64,000 nucleotides of DNA from Rodentolepis nana (GCA_900617975.1 UZAE01012091.1:1-64000); one strand, 5' to 3'; counted from the first letter of the stretch, positions 22,830-36,700 are shown. Numbers and translations: made by a program. Notes: generated by a model from the sequence alone, not told the origin.

Positions 22830-25800
22830 CTAAAGTGAATGAACAAAAACTGAGTGAAATCATAAGTAATCATGATGTAGAAGACTCCCAAAATATGTTA
22901 CAATTGGTACTATTAGGCAAAACTAAACAGTCTATTGAACTCAGGAGGTTTGAAAGGCACGTATTCCTCTGCAATCAGACGAAATAGATCCTAGTTATAA
23001 AAACTATTAATAGCAATATAAACGCTGAATCAATCAGTAAAACTATTAGGTGGGCAACTAAGTCATTGCCGTTTTTGTTGACAGATTCACTCTATACTTT
23101 CTTTTGTTTTGTTAACGTGGCCAGAGCATCTAACCTATATTTTTTTCTTACTGTATGGGCTTCTAGGTTAATTAGTAAAAATTTTTTTATTGTTTAGTTC
23201 TTTAGTTTCGTTTTTATCCCAATTTAAAAATGAAAGAACAGGACGTGCACTTCCGACACATTTTATTGTATTACTTCCGAAAAGGCAAGAACGCATCGCA
23301 AGCACAAAAGAAATTATGTGCCGTATATGGAGATGAATCCTTAAAAGAAAGGCAGTGTCGAAATTGGTTTGAAAGATTTCGTTCCGGTGATTTTTCACTG
23401 AAAAGTTCACAACGATCTGGCCGCCCAGTCGAAGTGGATGAAACCCATATCAAGGCCATTATCGATTCAAATCGTCACAGCACAACACGAGATATTGCAG
23501 AGAAGCTCAATGTGTCGCATACATGCATTGAAAAAAAAATTAAAAACCCTTGGTTATGTCAAGAAACTTGATTTATGGATCCCTCACCAGTTAAAGGAAA
23601 TTCATTTGACGCAACGGATTAGCATCTGTGATTCGTCGCTACTGAAACGCAATGAGAATGATCCATTTCTGAAGAACCTAGTTACTGGCGACGAAAAGTG
23701 GATAGTTTATAACAATGTTACTCGCAAGAGATCATGGGTGAAGCAAGATCAACCAGCCCAAACAGTATCAAAACCAGAGATTCACCAAAAAATGATTATG
23801 CTGTCAGTGTGGTGGGACCACAAAGGAATTTTGTATTTTGAACTCATGCCGCAGAACCAAACGATAAATTCAAATGTGAATGTTGAACAACTCGAAAAAC
23901 TGAAGGATGGAATTGAAGATAAGCGGCCGGCATTATCAAATCGGAAGGGTGTTGTTTTCCATCATCCTGTTAACGCAAGGCCCCACACATCTTTGGTTAC
24001 TCGGCAAAAATGATTGGAACTGGGTTGGGATGTTTTGTCACACCCACCATATAGCCCTGCCCTGACCTTGCGCCTTCGGATTACCATTTGTTTCGTTCCA
24101 TGCAAAACTCTTTAAATGGTAAAATTGTTAACAACGCGGATGATGTCGGATCACACCTAATTCAGTTTTTTAATAGCAAAGACCAGACATTTTACGAACG
24201 GGGAATTTTTACTCTGCCAGAACGATGGAAAAAGGTCATCGACAAGAACGGCCAATATCTAATTGAATAAAGTTATATTTTTAAACAAAAATTCCGAATT
24301 TGCCTTCTTATTTGAAATCGACAATGACTTAGTTGCCAACCTAATAGAATAAGCTTCAATTAAACTGAATGACATTTTGAGCTAAGTTGAGCCAACTTTA
24401 CTGAAAAGCAGCTCGAGCAAATTGGCGTGGCGAATTTCCCACTCACGAAATGGTTGCAACCGACATTAAAGCGACCTCACTATCCCTCCATCAATTCGGG
24501 TGACACCTCTAATGGAATTAGTGACGCATAAATTGTAAAACAGCAGACAGCAACTCTTGAGTAACCATTCAACATTTGCAAAAGAGTGCATGAATTGCAA
24601 TTAACTCCATTCTACGCCTAATTGTGACCTCTGCGACATCGACTAAAAGGTTTGACATCTTACAATACCATCTGCCAAAGTGTATTCTAAATCGAAATAC
24701 CACTGCACACTTCCACCACTATACAATTCAGTTTATCGCAACCAACAGGAGTCTGTATTTACCCAATGATATTTTCATATTAGTGTTAGGAAATACATTT
24801 TCATTACAAGAACTACGCAATTTATTCCTTACATTTCAGTCCCCAGAATTAGACGAGAAGGAATGACCTCGAAAAAACAATCATTTGCAGACAACGCCTT
24901 TTGAACCTTCGCTTGAATCGAAAACAAGACGAATCCATTTTTATTGAAGGATTACATAAAAATTCGTCCCACAATTAGAAAAATTCTGGAAGAATGCTTT
25001 TATTACATCTTCAGATGGAATTACAATCGTTGAATACGGAGAACGAGAAGTAGCGACTGACTTGCTCCAGAACACATGACACCAAACGTGGATAAAAGGA
25101 AACAGACAGAAGAAGATATATTTAACCACACTTTAAGCATTGATTCTGACAACTAATTGTTTGCACTTAATGATCGTGTCGCCTTTAACTAACACCTTAA
25201 GGCAGAACGAACATCCTTCTTCAAATACTTTCCAAAGAACCCTCGAAAAACACCCGAACTCAAACCTCATTTTGGGATGTATTGACAGCACCTAAACTGA
25301 GTGCAGAAAAGATACCCGGGATATATTTGGACTTCGATCAGGCCAAAAAGGTGATTTGTCAGACTTCACTCAAACACTCATAGTAATGTATTCGAACCCA
25401 CAACTTCTATCTTTTCGCTTTTCATATAGAAAGACAAGGCTGCTAAACGCCTTAAACAAGGTCAGTCACATCAATATCAACAAATCTCATCTTCTCTCGA
25501 TCCATCCACACAGTCAGACCAAGTGACCAAACCCACAGCCATCACCGACTTCGCAATATATATTCGAACTAAATACCACCACAGTTCTCTCAAAACAAGC
25601 TAATGCAAACAGCAATTAAGGGATAAACACTCACAATTCATTGGTCGAGAGTTCAGAAGTAAGCAGTGCCACATCAGATTGGCCACACAAATCAAGTGAT
25701 TGTGTCGGTGTTAAACCTCGCGATAATGACGAGGTGAGAGAACTCTCAGAAGAGCTAGCCACATCATTCTTAGACACCCTAAAGTCCTTCTGGAACTTGT

Positions 25801-26609
25801 TCACAAAGTTCTGAACGTTTAAAGGAAGATTGTGAGAAGTTCGTGGGTAACCATTCCTGATTTCGGACGCCGTATTTGAAAGACGCTTCGACAGGCCACC
25901 ATTTCGCTTAAGACAAACCACATCATCATAGTTAGCATATTTTGGGGACACAGTGACTAATGGTCATTTTTATTCAATAACCTTACTTCACTCAAAGCAA
26001 ACAGTCCTGTAATCTCCGTCAACTTAGTGGACATTTTCGGAGACAGATCATTGAGTAGAATTTCCAATGACTCGAGACAAATCTCAGCACGCAAAAGAGC
26101 TCCTTCTATTGTTTCTTGAAGGCGTTCTATAGCATCATTCGCATTCTCCCACTTCATCTCTCCACGTCGGGCCACGTAATTCTTGTACCTCAACTGCAAA
26201 TCTAACAGACGACTGAATAAGACCGATGAGTACTAGAAAAGTAGGAAACACAGTAGTCGAGAAATCGATTCTGAGTAGAATGAGGTAACTACTAAAGTTG
26301 ATCCCCACCATAGTTTGGTGTGAAGTAGCACATTCATGGCACAAATAGCGATCACAGTGTTTGCAGAGCTCACAAACATTACAATTTGGACGTTGGCAAG
26401 TTGGGCAGGAAGATATTTCAACATACTCATTTTTCAGCTTAAAATCACGAACCTCCTTTCCAATTTTCTCTTCGACCTTTATGCCGTCTATTGGAGAGGC
26501 AAAACCGCAAGAACTGCAGTGGATGCTTGCTCCGTCAGTTTGAAAGGACAAAATACAAGGCGAAAGACAAAAGATGTGTCCACAGTCCAAAGAATGTGGA
26601 TTGGTGTAG
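22511..26609 (-). CDS. TRIM-like/RRM gene, copy 3 (inferred gene span)
   Basis: Inferred gene joining exons 26309-26609, 25987-26232, 25635-25906 and 22511-22829, with matching phases (0, 0, 2). The 2.8-kb last intron holds a decayed family A RRM exon (about 24.83-25.10 kb) and a mariner. The product would be RING half, Cys-rich box, coiled coil, tail and one RRM. The 5' exon was not found. The join to 22511-22829 is the least certain step. Confidence 0.4.
23046..24344 (+). mobile_element. Mariner element B (mellifera-type), defective
   Basis: Terminal repeats TTAGGTGGGCAACTAAGTC and TTGCCAACCTAA, TA duplicated on both sides. Transposase from 23230 to 24270 on the plus strand, broken by an extra A in the A-run at about 23,530, then in another frame from about 23,540 to 24,011. 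It shares three lesions with element A: loss of the catalytic Asp before NARPH, the TGA after TSLVTRQK, and a CCCTG duplication in the SPDLAP region. Confidence 0.9.
24833..25100 (-). pseudogene. Decayed RRM exon, family A
   Basis: The minus strand reads IPSEDVIKAFFQNF, then loses frame; NGFVLFSIQAKVQKALSAND is readable further on in another frame. A donor-like gtaagg is kept at the end. It lies at the same distance after TRIM copy 3 as the intact RRM exon lies after copy 2. Confidence 0.6.
25635..25906 (-). CDS. Ser-rich tail exon, copy 3
   Basis: Acceptor gtcttaag, donor gtgagt, 272 nt, phase 0 to 2. Contains NGGLSKRLSNTASEIRNGYP and SSESSLTSSLSRGLTPTQSL; matches 16640-16911. Confidence 0.65.
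25987..26232 (-). CDS. Coiled-coil exon, copy 3
   Basis: Acceptor acttttctag, donor gtaagg, 246 nt, phase 0 both sides. Nearly identical to 16991-17236 (for instance ARRGEMKWENANDAIERLQE). Confidence 0.7.
26309..26609 (-). CDS. RING (second half) plus Cys-rich box exon, copy 3
   Basis: Acceptor ccttttag, donor gtgggg, 301 nt. Same architecture as copy 2: DCGHIFCLSPC, CSSC, CPTC, CNVC, CKHC, CHEC. All zinc ligands seen in copy 2 are kept. Differences are few (for example DGIKVEE for DDIKVEE), implying a recent duplication. Confidence 0.75.
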
Positions 26610-27080
26610 CTAAAAGGAAATGAAAGGAAAAATTTTTGTGCGCCATATCAAAGTTTAAATGCGAGTCATTATAACGCACATAGTTCTGCAATAGACACAG
26701 AGAAGGCGTTCAAAATTACTCGAGGATGTAGAAATCATGTCCGCATAATACATAACTATGCAAAAATATTCAGTTAAGTATTAATTTTCAAAATAACATA
26801 ATCATTAAAATAATAAAGGTTTTATAATGGGAATACTATTAACGATTTCCAATGTTCATACTCTTGAAAGAAGTCAATTAGAAAGCCCCAACCGCATCTT
26901 GTACCCTTTCTAATGGCCTTGAAAAGCCAGACTTAAACATTAGGCTACATTAATATCAAGGTGAATAGTTTAAATATTTGTTTTGAAATTCATAAAACCT
27001 TATCTCGATTCTGAATGTATTTATTAGTCCTGATACAAAACGATTTTTTGAATAATATTTCATATAGAGTTCATTCTGGG

Positions 27081-27471
27081 TGACTTGCTTGCCTAGATGG
27101 ATCATTGAATTTCTTTCATATAATAATTTTTGACCTGGTTTATCAAATTTCTATTTATATTACGTATTTTAATCCACTTCGATAACAAATCTTTTCATCA
27201 AGCGAAATCTTGGAACTAGTTTCTCTGAAATCTTTAAAATGCTTTATGGACAAAATTCATAATATTTTGATTTGTCGTTTTATAAACTTATCATTTCCTC
27301 CTTATTAATCTCAAAAATTCATTCTCTTTCCTTCACTACTCACTTCATTTTATGATTTTGTTTTTTGGCTTGCTTTGATTATCACTCACCATAATTTGCC
27401 GGTTTGGGTAAATTGCTCTCCATCTTCTCACATTATTTCGCCTAAATTTCCATATAGTGGTCTGAAAACTC
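27081..27471. promoter_or_regulatory. Divergent intergenic region between - strand TRIM copy 3 and + strand giant gene
   Basis: AT-rich, T-rich sequence separating the two opposite gene arrays. On the minus strand ATG GAG AGC ... with a donor gtgagt at about 27,391-27,422 could be a short first exon, but its phase (1) does not fit the RING exon. Promoter role is inferred from position only. Confidence 0.25.
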
Positions 27472-27728
27472 ATGTCCTTAACCAGACTATTAGTTTACAA
27501 GTTACACGCGAAATCAACCGTCGCTAAATATCCCTCTAATGAGGCTATCGTACATTATTTTGCGAAATTTGGAATAATCAGGAGTCTTATCTTCTCAAAT
27601 TCCATCGAAGGTCTGGTCGAATTCGAAACAGTTGATGCTGTTAACACGATTATGTCAAGTGGTCAACATTCTATTAATGAGTATGAAGTTGTAATCAACA
27701 GCATTCCAGTGAATATTTCCTCTAGAAC
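27472..27728 (+). CDS. Exon 1: RRM-like module (type 1), probable start
   Basis: ATG at 27472 begins MSLTRLLVYKL; an in-frame TGA at 27463-27465 lies just upstream, consistent with a true start codon. A possible acceptor (catatag) ends at 27457. The 85 residues show the RRM pattern: strand RLLVYKL, helix NEAIVHYFAKFGII, strand RSLIFSN, strand EGLVEFET, helix AVNTIMSSGQHSI, strand YEVVINSIP. The loop between strands 2 and 3 is short, and the RNP aromatic positions are mostly aliphatic, as in PTB/hnRNP L-type RRMs. The donor is gtatgg, phase 2. The exon is paralogous to 34766-35050, where an in-frame acceptor replaces the upstream stop. Confidence 0.6.
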
Positions 27729-30700
27729 GTATGGTCAAATTTATCTATTCTTATCATTTCAATATATGATGGCTTACGTTTATATGATTTACTTCATTGT
27801 CTAACTTTATTTTACTTTGCTTATATTTGCCAATTCGTTTAACTTGGTTTTAAACGAGTTTTGAGTTTTTCATAGTATTATTACAGTCGGAGAGCATAGT
27901 ACTTATTCTGTATTAGATCGAAACCTTCGAATTTTTGCCATTTCATTCCAAATAAAATAGCTCAGACTTGTGTATTTGCGACAATAGTTTGCTAGAATTC
28001 TCGTTATCACTGGTATTAGCCAAAATTATTTTTTCGATGAGAATATTTAATCTGCTGAAAGTGCTTTATAAGTAATCTTTAAAATAAAGATAAGTTATTT
28101 ACCCTTGATAGTTTCTGAAGCAGGAAATCATGAAAACGTTCAAAGTTACTAGCTATAAGAAATTTTGGTCGGTTTAGATAAAATGATAATAAGGCAATAG
28201 TTATTTGTTACACTTTTCTCATTTTAGTGAACAGGAATTCCAGTATCTACGTTACGAAGTTTGTGAAGTCAATCCTCCAAACGACGAATTCTTGGATCTG
28301 AAGCCTGAACTAAAAAAGGCACGCCTCAAGCTGTTTAGCAAGCCACATAGAATTGGTCTTCTTGGATTTAATATCAATAAAGAAGCACAAGTAGCCGCAA
28401 AGGTGAAGATACCTGAGCACCAAGGGTGGAGCGTGAAATTGTCAGTAGTGGATGAGAAGGAATAGTAAGCAAGTGGGGCATAAATTTGTTTTATTGATTC
28501 TTGTTATTTGTGAAGTGCCCACAATTTTATTTGAGAAAAAACCATTGCTCTTCTATTGAATGTTTTCCATGCTGTTTGAAGTAGGCATATGCATTTTGAC
28601 GGAATTGTTTCCACCATTGATTTCCTCTTATTTTAAATGATATTGACCTTAAGGTAGAAAAATTTCAGAATACAGCTTTCAAGCTTTAACAATAAACAAC
28701 TAATTGATTTATTCAGAAATCGCTTGATGAGATTTTCGTTTTGTCTACGACTTATGTTATCCCCTTTATGTCCTGAGATTCGTTGGTTTCTAGGCGGCTA
28801 TTTTCGTATTCGACCTCTTACATGATATTTTCTGCTCTGTAAAGCTCGTCACTTTCCTTCAAATCTCTTAAAAGTTGCCTTGATTTCACCCAGTTCCGTC
28901 CATTGGATTTAGAATTTCTACGTATCTCTTGTCATTATTCTAGAAATTAGTAGATTTCATTCCATTTCTTTTCCTATTCCATACTTAAGTATAACTTTAT
29001 GGAAAACATGAAAATACAGTTAGTTCGTTCCCTTGTACTACCATAAAGTTTCCTGATGTCTTGAATGCTGTGTTCATAAACTATGTTTTGTCGTTCTGAA
29101 ATTAGGAACTATTAATTGCACTAAAACCTTGTTATAGAGATGGGAATATATCACTAAACTATATCATTGACTTAGTAATTCACGATCATATGTAGATTCA
29201 GAAAACTTACCCGATCTATAAATTTGACTGAAGTTGTGGTGCAGACTTTACTAGGTGTACTCGAGTAAAAACATGACCTTCACTATTTGATTTCGGCTTT
29301 ATCGATTTGATCAGATTCCCACTGTCACGCCTGGATGTAAGTGGACGAGTTATTGCCACAAATATAAACTAACTAGGCAACCTAGTCACGTGTCACATAT
29401 CTACTCCTGTGTAAGACATTTCATTTTCTTTTGTATGAACTCCGTTTGAGTAAAAGACCCTCAATCTAGAGTCAGACCATTGGTATATTTGTAAAAATAT
29501 GCGAATGGGCACCTTACAATATTTGTCATATCAAGTTCTGTCTAATAAATTCAGAATATGTTGTTTTATAAGTATATGAAGCTTGACAGTGGTATTGTAA
29601 TTTCCAGTCTGACTCGAAGTTCAATAAACAGGATTCATGAAGTGCCATTCAGTTGTTAGAGAAACTGAAAGTGAAGAGTAGATAGGAATCTTGTATTTGA
29701 TCCCGTTAAGACATTACTAGATTTCCTCTTCTAATCAATGCAAACTTAACAAAACAAAATTGTGCAAAGGAGGAACCACGAATTGAAAATCTTTATTGGG
29801 CAGAAATTTTTATAAACAGCAGAAGGTAACCAGCACCTGGCCATCAGAACCAAGGAGAACTAGACAACAGTATTCAAATTCACGAGCTAGATGTGTGTTC
29901 TTGCTCATGAGTGAAGACAATAATACAGAGAGATTGATCAAGCGTGACTCGCGTCCACCCAAGAAACGCTTTTACATGAACCCTAATTTATTCCTCTGTA
30001 AATTGTGGCGAATTTCTGACTTCCTCGTTACTGTTCTTGGGACGTGAGTGATTTGACTCGATTGCTCAGATACATAACTTTGTGCAACCAAAATAACTTA
30101 ATCATACGCAATGCAAAATGATCTCGTCATCGTTATACACACATATTGGCTGGAAACGTAGATGGTAGCCACTTCTCAATGCAACACGAGAATCGAGATG
30201 GCATTCCACGAAATCTATCCAGATGGTAGTTTGTTGTGACTCGAATTTCACAATCAGGTGGAACTTGGCGGGAATAAGGTAGTAAGACCACGACATTTAA
30301 GTCAAAATATGAGGACTAGTAAAGATGAAAATGGCATTTTCCATAAATACATAAAATTCATATTTCGTTATTATTTAGCTCAACCTTTACTGATATATTC
30401 AAAATTACACTTGGGCACAAGATGCAATATGTGCAGTATGAAATGTTAAGAAATGAGGAGGCTGAAGAAATTGCCTTGTCCGAACTTTTATGGAAGTTTT
30501 TTCAGAAAGAGGATGTTGTTTACGTTCATCCACATACTTCTTCTCTCTGTGGTATTATCGTTCTACCTACAAAAGAGACTGCCGAACAGTATAGAGCCAA
30601 GTCTGGAAGCAAAGTAGGTGGTTGGAAAATTGATCTCCATCATGCGGAGTCAGCTTTGATGTAAGTAATTTGACTTTTTATTAGTAGGTGATACATTTCT

Positions 30701-33700
30701 GCATGTTTAAAGCTTAGAAGGAAGAATAGTCTGTTGGAGTAACAAGAACCAAGATCACTAATTGAGGAGTCAGTGGACCAGACACAGATTTTATAAATCA
30801 AGTTCAATTTGGAGCGTTTTGATGTGGTGAGATGATGAAGGAAGGGAGTTGAGGTGAAAGCGTAAAAGCAGTTAATTGACAGGCGCGAGTTCGTGTGTGT
30901 GTATGTGAGGGATAAACATTTACCTGCAGATCTGTAGATCCAAAATCGGAGGTATCTTCTCAAATAATGTGGTAATATAGTAGGTTTGGTAACGTGTGTG
31001 GAGTCATTTTCAGGGTTGGGGGGTGGATTTTCGTGAAGACAATTGAATTTGGAGTTATGCCCGGTTATTGACTAAATTAATACAATGGTGAGAGATCACC
31101 CTCTAAGAGTCGTTTAGCTTTGACCGAATTAAATATTTTTATTTGGCCGCAACTTCAATCCGACAAAGTATTCGCAAGAAAAGATAGAGTAGTTGAATGA
31201 AGATTTTCCTTGTCTTCTTCATTCTTCGCATATGAATTAACTGGCATTAAGGCGACTGAAAAGATGCCTAGAAGGCCACCAAGAAGAAACTTATTCATTT
31301 CAAAACGAGATGCGAAATCAAGTGGGTTGCTCACGCAATTGGGGAAGAGCAATAATTTTGAGTATTTTAAGAATCGGATTGGAAGCAAGAATAGAGCATA
31401 GAGAATATTTTGCCTAATGGGGAAAATGCTTGATTTGTGATAGCACAAAAGGTAAGACCCGAGAACACCGAGAACTTGACGGAGGTGAGGGTTGGGAACT
31501 ACACTAGAGTGAAAAATAGGTACACTAAAAATTGTGGAGATAAAATAGCCAAATATTACTTTTCAGGAGATACTGAATGTGGTTTCGGATCTAGGTTTGC
31601 TTAAATTTTAAATTTGATTAACCTTTTTAACAGCATTTATGTCTCTCGATCAAGTGTTTAGACATTGATCCAACTAACGTCAATTTGTATTCATTTCCAA
31701 CATTATATTTGGAATTGAAAGAAAGGCTTGAATTATTGCATCAGTGTGAAAAATTTATAAATGCACTATTTGCAATGAAATTGACGAATCTACCGTTTGT
31801 CGCACAAACACACACACTTAGTCTTTGTTTTTTCTATTTTGCAGCAGAGTAACTCCAGAGACTGAGAAAAGGGTTGAAATTTCCTGTGCTGAAGCAGATA
31901 CACAGTGGGTTATTTTATTAAACATTATTTCAAGTCGCTGTCCTTTAAATTTTTTACTCATTTAAATGAACAAAATCGAAGGTGCTCAAATATCTAGTAG
32001 GTTCAATTACCCGTAGTGTTAAGAGTTGGCTGTAATTTGAATCGGGCAATCAGATTTCCCATATGAGAACGATCTGTGGGAAATTACAATTGAGAAATCA
32101 GATAATATGAAGATCGTGTAGCTCAAATAGATTCCCTGATTATCACTCATGTCGCCCCCCCCCTCCCCCCCCCCTTTGGTTTCTACAGTATTTAGATGGT
32201 TTCTATGTTAAAAATTTCATTAACTTTTGGTTTACTGTTGATACTAATAAAGTGTGTTTTATAAGTTTTAAAGGCTAAATAAAAGTTTCTTTGGTTTGCC
32301 AACTATAAATATGCGTAGTGAAGTATCCTTTTGGTTTTATTTCAAGGGTAACTGTAACTTTCGCAAACAATTTATCTTCTTCTTCTTAATTATTTGATGC
32401 ATTCTTGAAGAACTGATTATACGAAACAACCATATCTGGTATCAAGTAATATTTCATAGTCATTCCTTAGATTGTGCGATACAGTTGCATACAATTGGTC
32501 GATCGTTTAGTTTATATTAACTTGTTGACAGTTGTGGGACCGTAAGGGTTGGCTTCTTGTCTGGGTAAATATGAATCAAATAGCAATTTTAGATACTTAA
32601 GAATAATTTATTTGTTTATAACCCCCCCCCCCCCCAATAAATCACTTATATGATTTAATTTAAGCGTTAACTTTCAGAGCCAATTTAAATAACAGTGACT
32701 CACTGATAATTATCGATTAATATCAATTTTCTACCTACCGCTTAGTAAGCTTCGTTTACCCTGTATTTAAATAGATTTCCTTAAAGTCACTTATCGATTG
32801 GCTTTAGTCCTTTAACCATCGCTCCCTCGATGCATTCAGGTTAAATCGTAAAAGGTGGAAGCGCTTTAATTTCAATGAGAGACAGTGAATATCAATTAAT
32901 TGCAGTCGATTTGGAAATAGCCGACTAACCTCACCAATTTTAGACTATTTGATCTATATAAGTAAATCTATGTGCCCCCTGCTATGGAATGAAAAAATGT
33001 AATGCCGTTTTCAAGTTACAGTTACCATTTTCAATGTGGTCCTTTATTGAGCTTATTCTACGATACGCCCCTTGCCATCCTTCCTTTTTGAATTGTTTTT
33101 TTAAGAGATCCGTCACAAACTGAAAGCAGTATTGCAAAATTAGTAGCTGAGTGCTCTTCTTCTGGACAAGATGAACCGTAAGATAATAGTTTTTTTTCAA
33201 TAGAAATCTTTAATTCCTAGTTAATATTTTTGTTATCAATTAATATTTTATTCAATTCTCTCAGGGTTAGAAGTAAATCAACGAATTCCTCAACTACACA
33301 AAGCAGATTGTAAGCAAGTTAACCTATTATTTATTTGAAAGTTTCTTTTTATTCCTCATGATATGTTTTAATCGAATTCAAATGATATTGAGTAAATGAA
33401 GCTGCCTAGGTAATAGAAGATTTGGTCTTTGAAGGGAGTGTTCGCCAAGAAATTTATTGTTGTTCTGCCAGTTAAACTGGTGTATGAGACACACAGTAAT
33501 CCGACAAAGACTAACCAGATGCAAAAATCCTTCTCGACTGATAAAACCAAGATTTGAGTTAGAAAAAAACGTGTATGAGTGAATGCTCGAGGAGAAGGTG
33601 ATGGTTTAGGAAGAAATATTAAACCGAAAGAGGAAGGTGGCATAACTGAATGAGGACAGCAGGGGAAGTAAGACGACATGACGTGAAGTACATAAAGCGG

Positions 33701-36700
33701 TAGCATAAGGGCAGATTTATCCCATATCATAATTTAAAAGTTTAAAAATGCTTTAAGAAATCTTTATTGACTAGTGCTTATTACATCATAATTCTAATTT
33801 AGCAATTATCCTATTGGTAAAGGTACTTTAGGCGCCAACCACGTAAGGCTTAAAATCCTTTTCAACTATTAATGCGATTCCCAGGTCAAATAATGCCTTG
33901 TTACTCTTTCTGATTACAAAAATCAAAATTTAAGTAGGACCAAGCACATTTTGCAGAATTGAAATGAACAAATGGGAAAAAATAAGCGTGGAAATTAATT
34001 GGAATAACTTCATCAATGAGAGATCTAGTTTATAACCCGCAAGTGAAATATGGTACTATAAGGAGGGTTAACCTAAGTCACTGCTTAGCAGCCGACAGTT
34101 GGAGTAAGTGGGTTCACGCAATTAGAGGTTGAGCAGACCTGTGAATCGGTGTGCGCAGGTGCAAGACTTCCCTTTACACAGCTGTTATTACCGCTAAATA
34201 AGCCGTAACATTGTAATATATTATTGATATAATCAACGGTTCGTATGTAGATCTCTGTCAGTTTGATTTACGGAGTATTGCATTATTTACGTATCCGATT
34301 AACCAAAATCCGCAATTAATAGGACGGTGACACGCGCACAATAGCAAACAAATCGTGTTGGCATAAAAAGTTCAACAACGGAGTGGTAAATAAAGAGGTA
34401 TATGCTGTGCAGCAGTGAGTAAGCATTTATTGACCGGAGTCCGGAACATGAACACAAATCGATAGATCTTCATTTTATACTATAAGTCTTGCTGCGTTTA
34501 GCATCATTTCGTATTTCAATTCGATTAGACTATCTACCGAAAAAGCTACGTATTATTTTAAACTAAGGGGAAATATTTTTAGAACCTGTAGAATGGACGT
34601 GTTTGAATATTAAGAAACCTATGGCATGCTTTTCACCAAATGGAAAAGAAATTAGTTTCAATTCTACTTATCATTCTTATAAGATTCGGTTTCTCTAATC
34701 ACTATTCCACACAATATATCTATTTCCTATAAATCAATTCATAAAATTTTCATATCTATTTCCAGGCATTCCCAAACTAAGGATTGGACAATCATGTCAA
34801 TTAGCAGATTAATTGTTTACAAGATGACCAGTGAATCACCCAATGCTAAAATTCCTTCGAAAGAGGCCATTGCGGATTACTTTAAAGTTTTTGGAGAGAT
34901 TAAACGAATAATCTCCACAAATACCAGCCAAGGTCTAATTGAATTCGAAACCACTGAATCTGTAAGGAAAGTTATGTTACAACCGAAACATGAGATCAAA
35001 GATTTCACTATTGGTATTGAAAGTATTCCGGTGCATTCGCGTTTCAAAAGGTATGATTATCCCTATTCTCCACCATTATCATATACAATTTTTAGTATTA
35101 CTGTCCACGGCACAGCGCAACAGTTCCACTTGTCAATGGCGAGCATAAGAGTAAAGGAACAGAAGCTAAAGAGGGAAAGAGTTGGAAATAAATAGCAAGT
35201 TAGGCAAAGTTATCAGAAATTTTTTGAGCATTCTCACTTAGTGATGCGTTCACATTAAGCCCCCATCTTTTGACTCCCAGATTCACAGATGAGATAATGT
35301 TCCCAATATTCCAATCCTTTGATTTATTCAACAATTCAAATGATTGTTCACGCTAAACCCGATTCATTTACATTTTCTTTTGTCCAAGATCGAAAGAAAG
35401 GAATATGTGAAACTTTTGAGATGAAATATGATCTGAAATATAGCTCACTATATTTATGCGGACAACTTTTGGTGAAATATATTGTCATTTAGCCTTGTCA
35501 AATTCTGTAGGCAAAGCAATACACTTGAAAGTGTTATTCCAAGAAAACCCATTATACGCGTGAGTTAAATCGCAAAATCTTTTGCCAATCAAATGGGTCA
35601 TTACTATTGACAGCAGATACATTATTAAAGATTTTGGTTTTAACCAATAAAATTAGGACATTTAACCTGGTAAAGGAGGCTTCTAAATAAGTAATTCTGA
35701 TTGTTTCCACAAATGTTATTAATATATGCCAAACAAGTCATAGAAATAAAGCGTCTAAAACTTGTCCCCATTTTATATTTTTATGACAGTGAACCTAATT
35801 TTCAATATATGCGTTTTTACCTTTCTGAAATGGATAATCCAAATGAAATGTTCATGGATCGGATTCCTCAATTAAAACGTGCACAAGCCAAATTTTTCAA
35901 TGAGTCACAGCGGATCGGAATTCTCGGATACACTATCTTTAAAAATGTAAAAGATGCCCTAAATTTGAAAACTCTATTTTACGAAAAGTGGAAATTGGAA
36001 TTGTCTTTATTGGAAAGAGAAGAATAGTAAGTTGCTTGATTATTCCTGATCTCATGTTTGAATAGTACTTCCTGCGAATGTCTTCCCATGGCCCAAATAA
36101 GTGTGTTTTAAATTGCGTTGGCATTTGTTGATTAATTTAATTTTTTGTTGTAAAAGGATGAGTGATCTCCAAGCCTTCAATTACCCCGCAAGCATTTATC
36201 TTATATTTTTTAATACCGATAGACAATAAAATGGGGGCGGTGAAAAACTTTTGTTTGAGAAGAGGTAATGAAATAAAAACGAAAGAAAATCTCAAGGGTT
36301 TAAATAAGAGTTCGTTGTTGAGGAGGTAGTACGAGTGTGTACAGAGTTGCCTATATATATGTTGAAGAAAAAGTGGATCTACACCGCCCTTTAATACGTC
36401 AGATCATATTACTGAGAATGATTCTAACGAGCCCAAGAAACAGATACTTTAAAGATGAGGAGAAAGTAGCCATCTTCGCCTCAAAAGAAGCTACAATCCT
36501 GATCCTAACACTCTTGGTGTCGACAATCCATGCCAACACCCTCTTAGGGGAAATTTAGACAGTCCAGGAAAATATTGGGGCGATACGCAACATTAAGACA
36601 AAAATTCTTTAAACCTCATATACATCATGCATAGTCATAAGTGTAATCTAGAGGAGTTAGCACAAAGTAATTTTCCCAAAATCAATCAAAATAGAACAAA

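Larger units (their letters stand above)
25366..27080. repeat. Near-identical duplicated block (TRIM copy 3)
   Basis: Partner of 16,362-18,084. Beyond 27,080 the sequence is single-copy in this window. Confidence 0.8.

Noticed and set aside
33368..33730. A 120-codon minus-strand ORF in an intron
   Set aside because: Hydrophobic, low-similarity composition, no splice or homology support; probably a chance ORF opposite purine-rich intron sequence.
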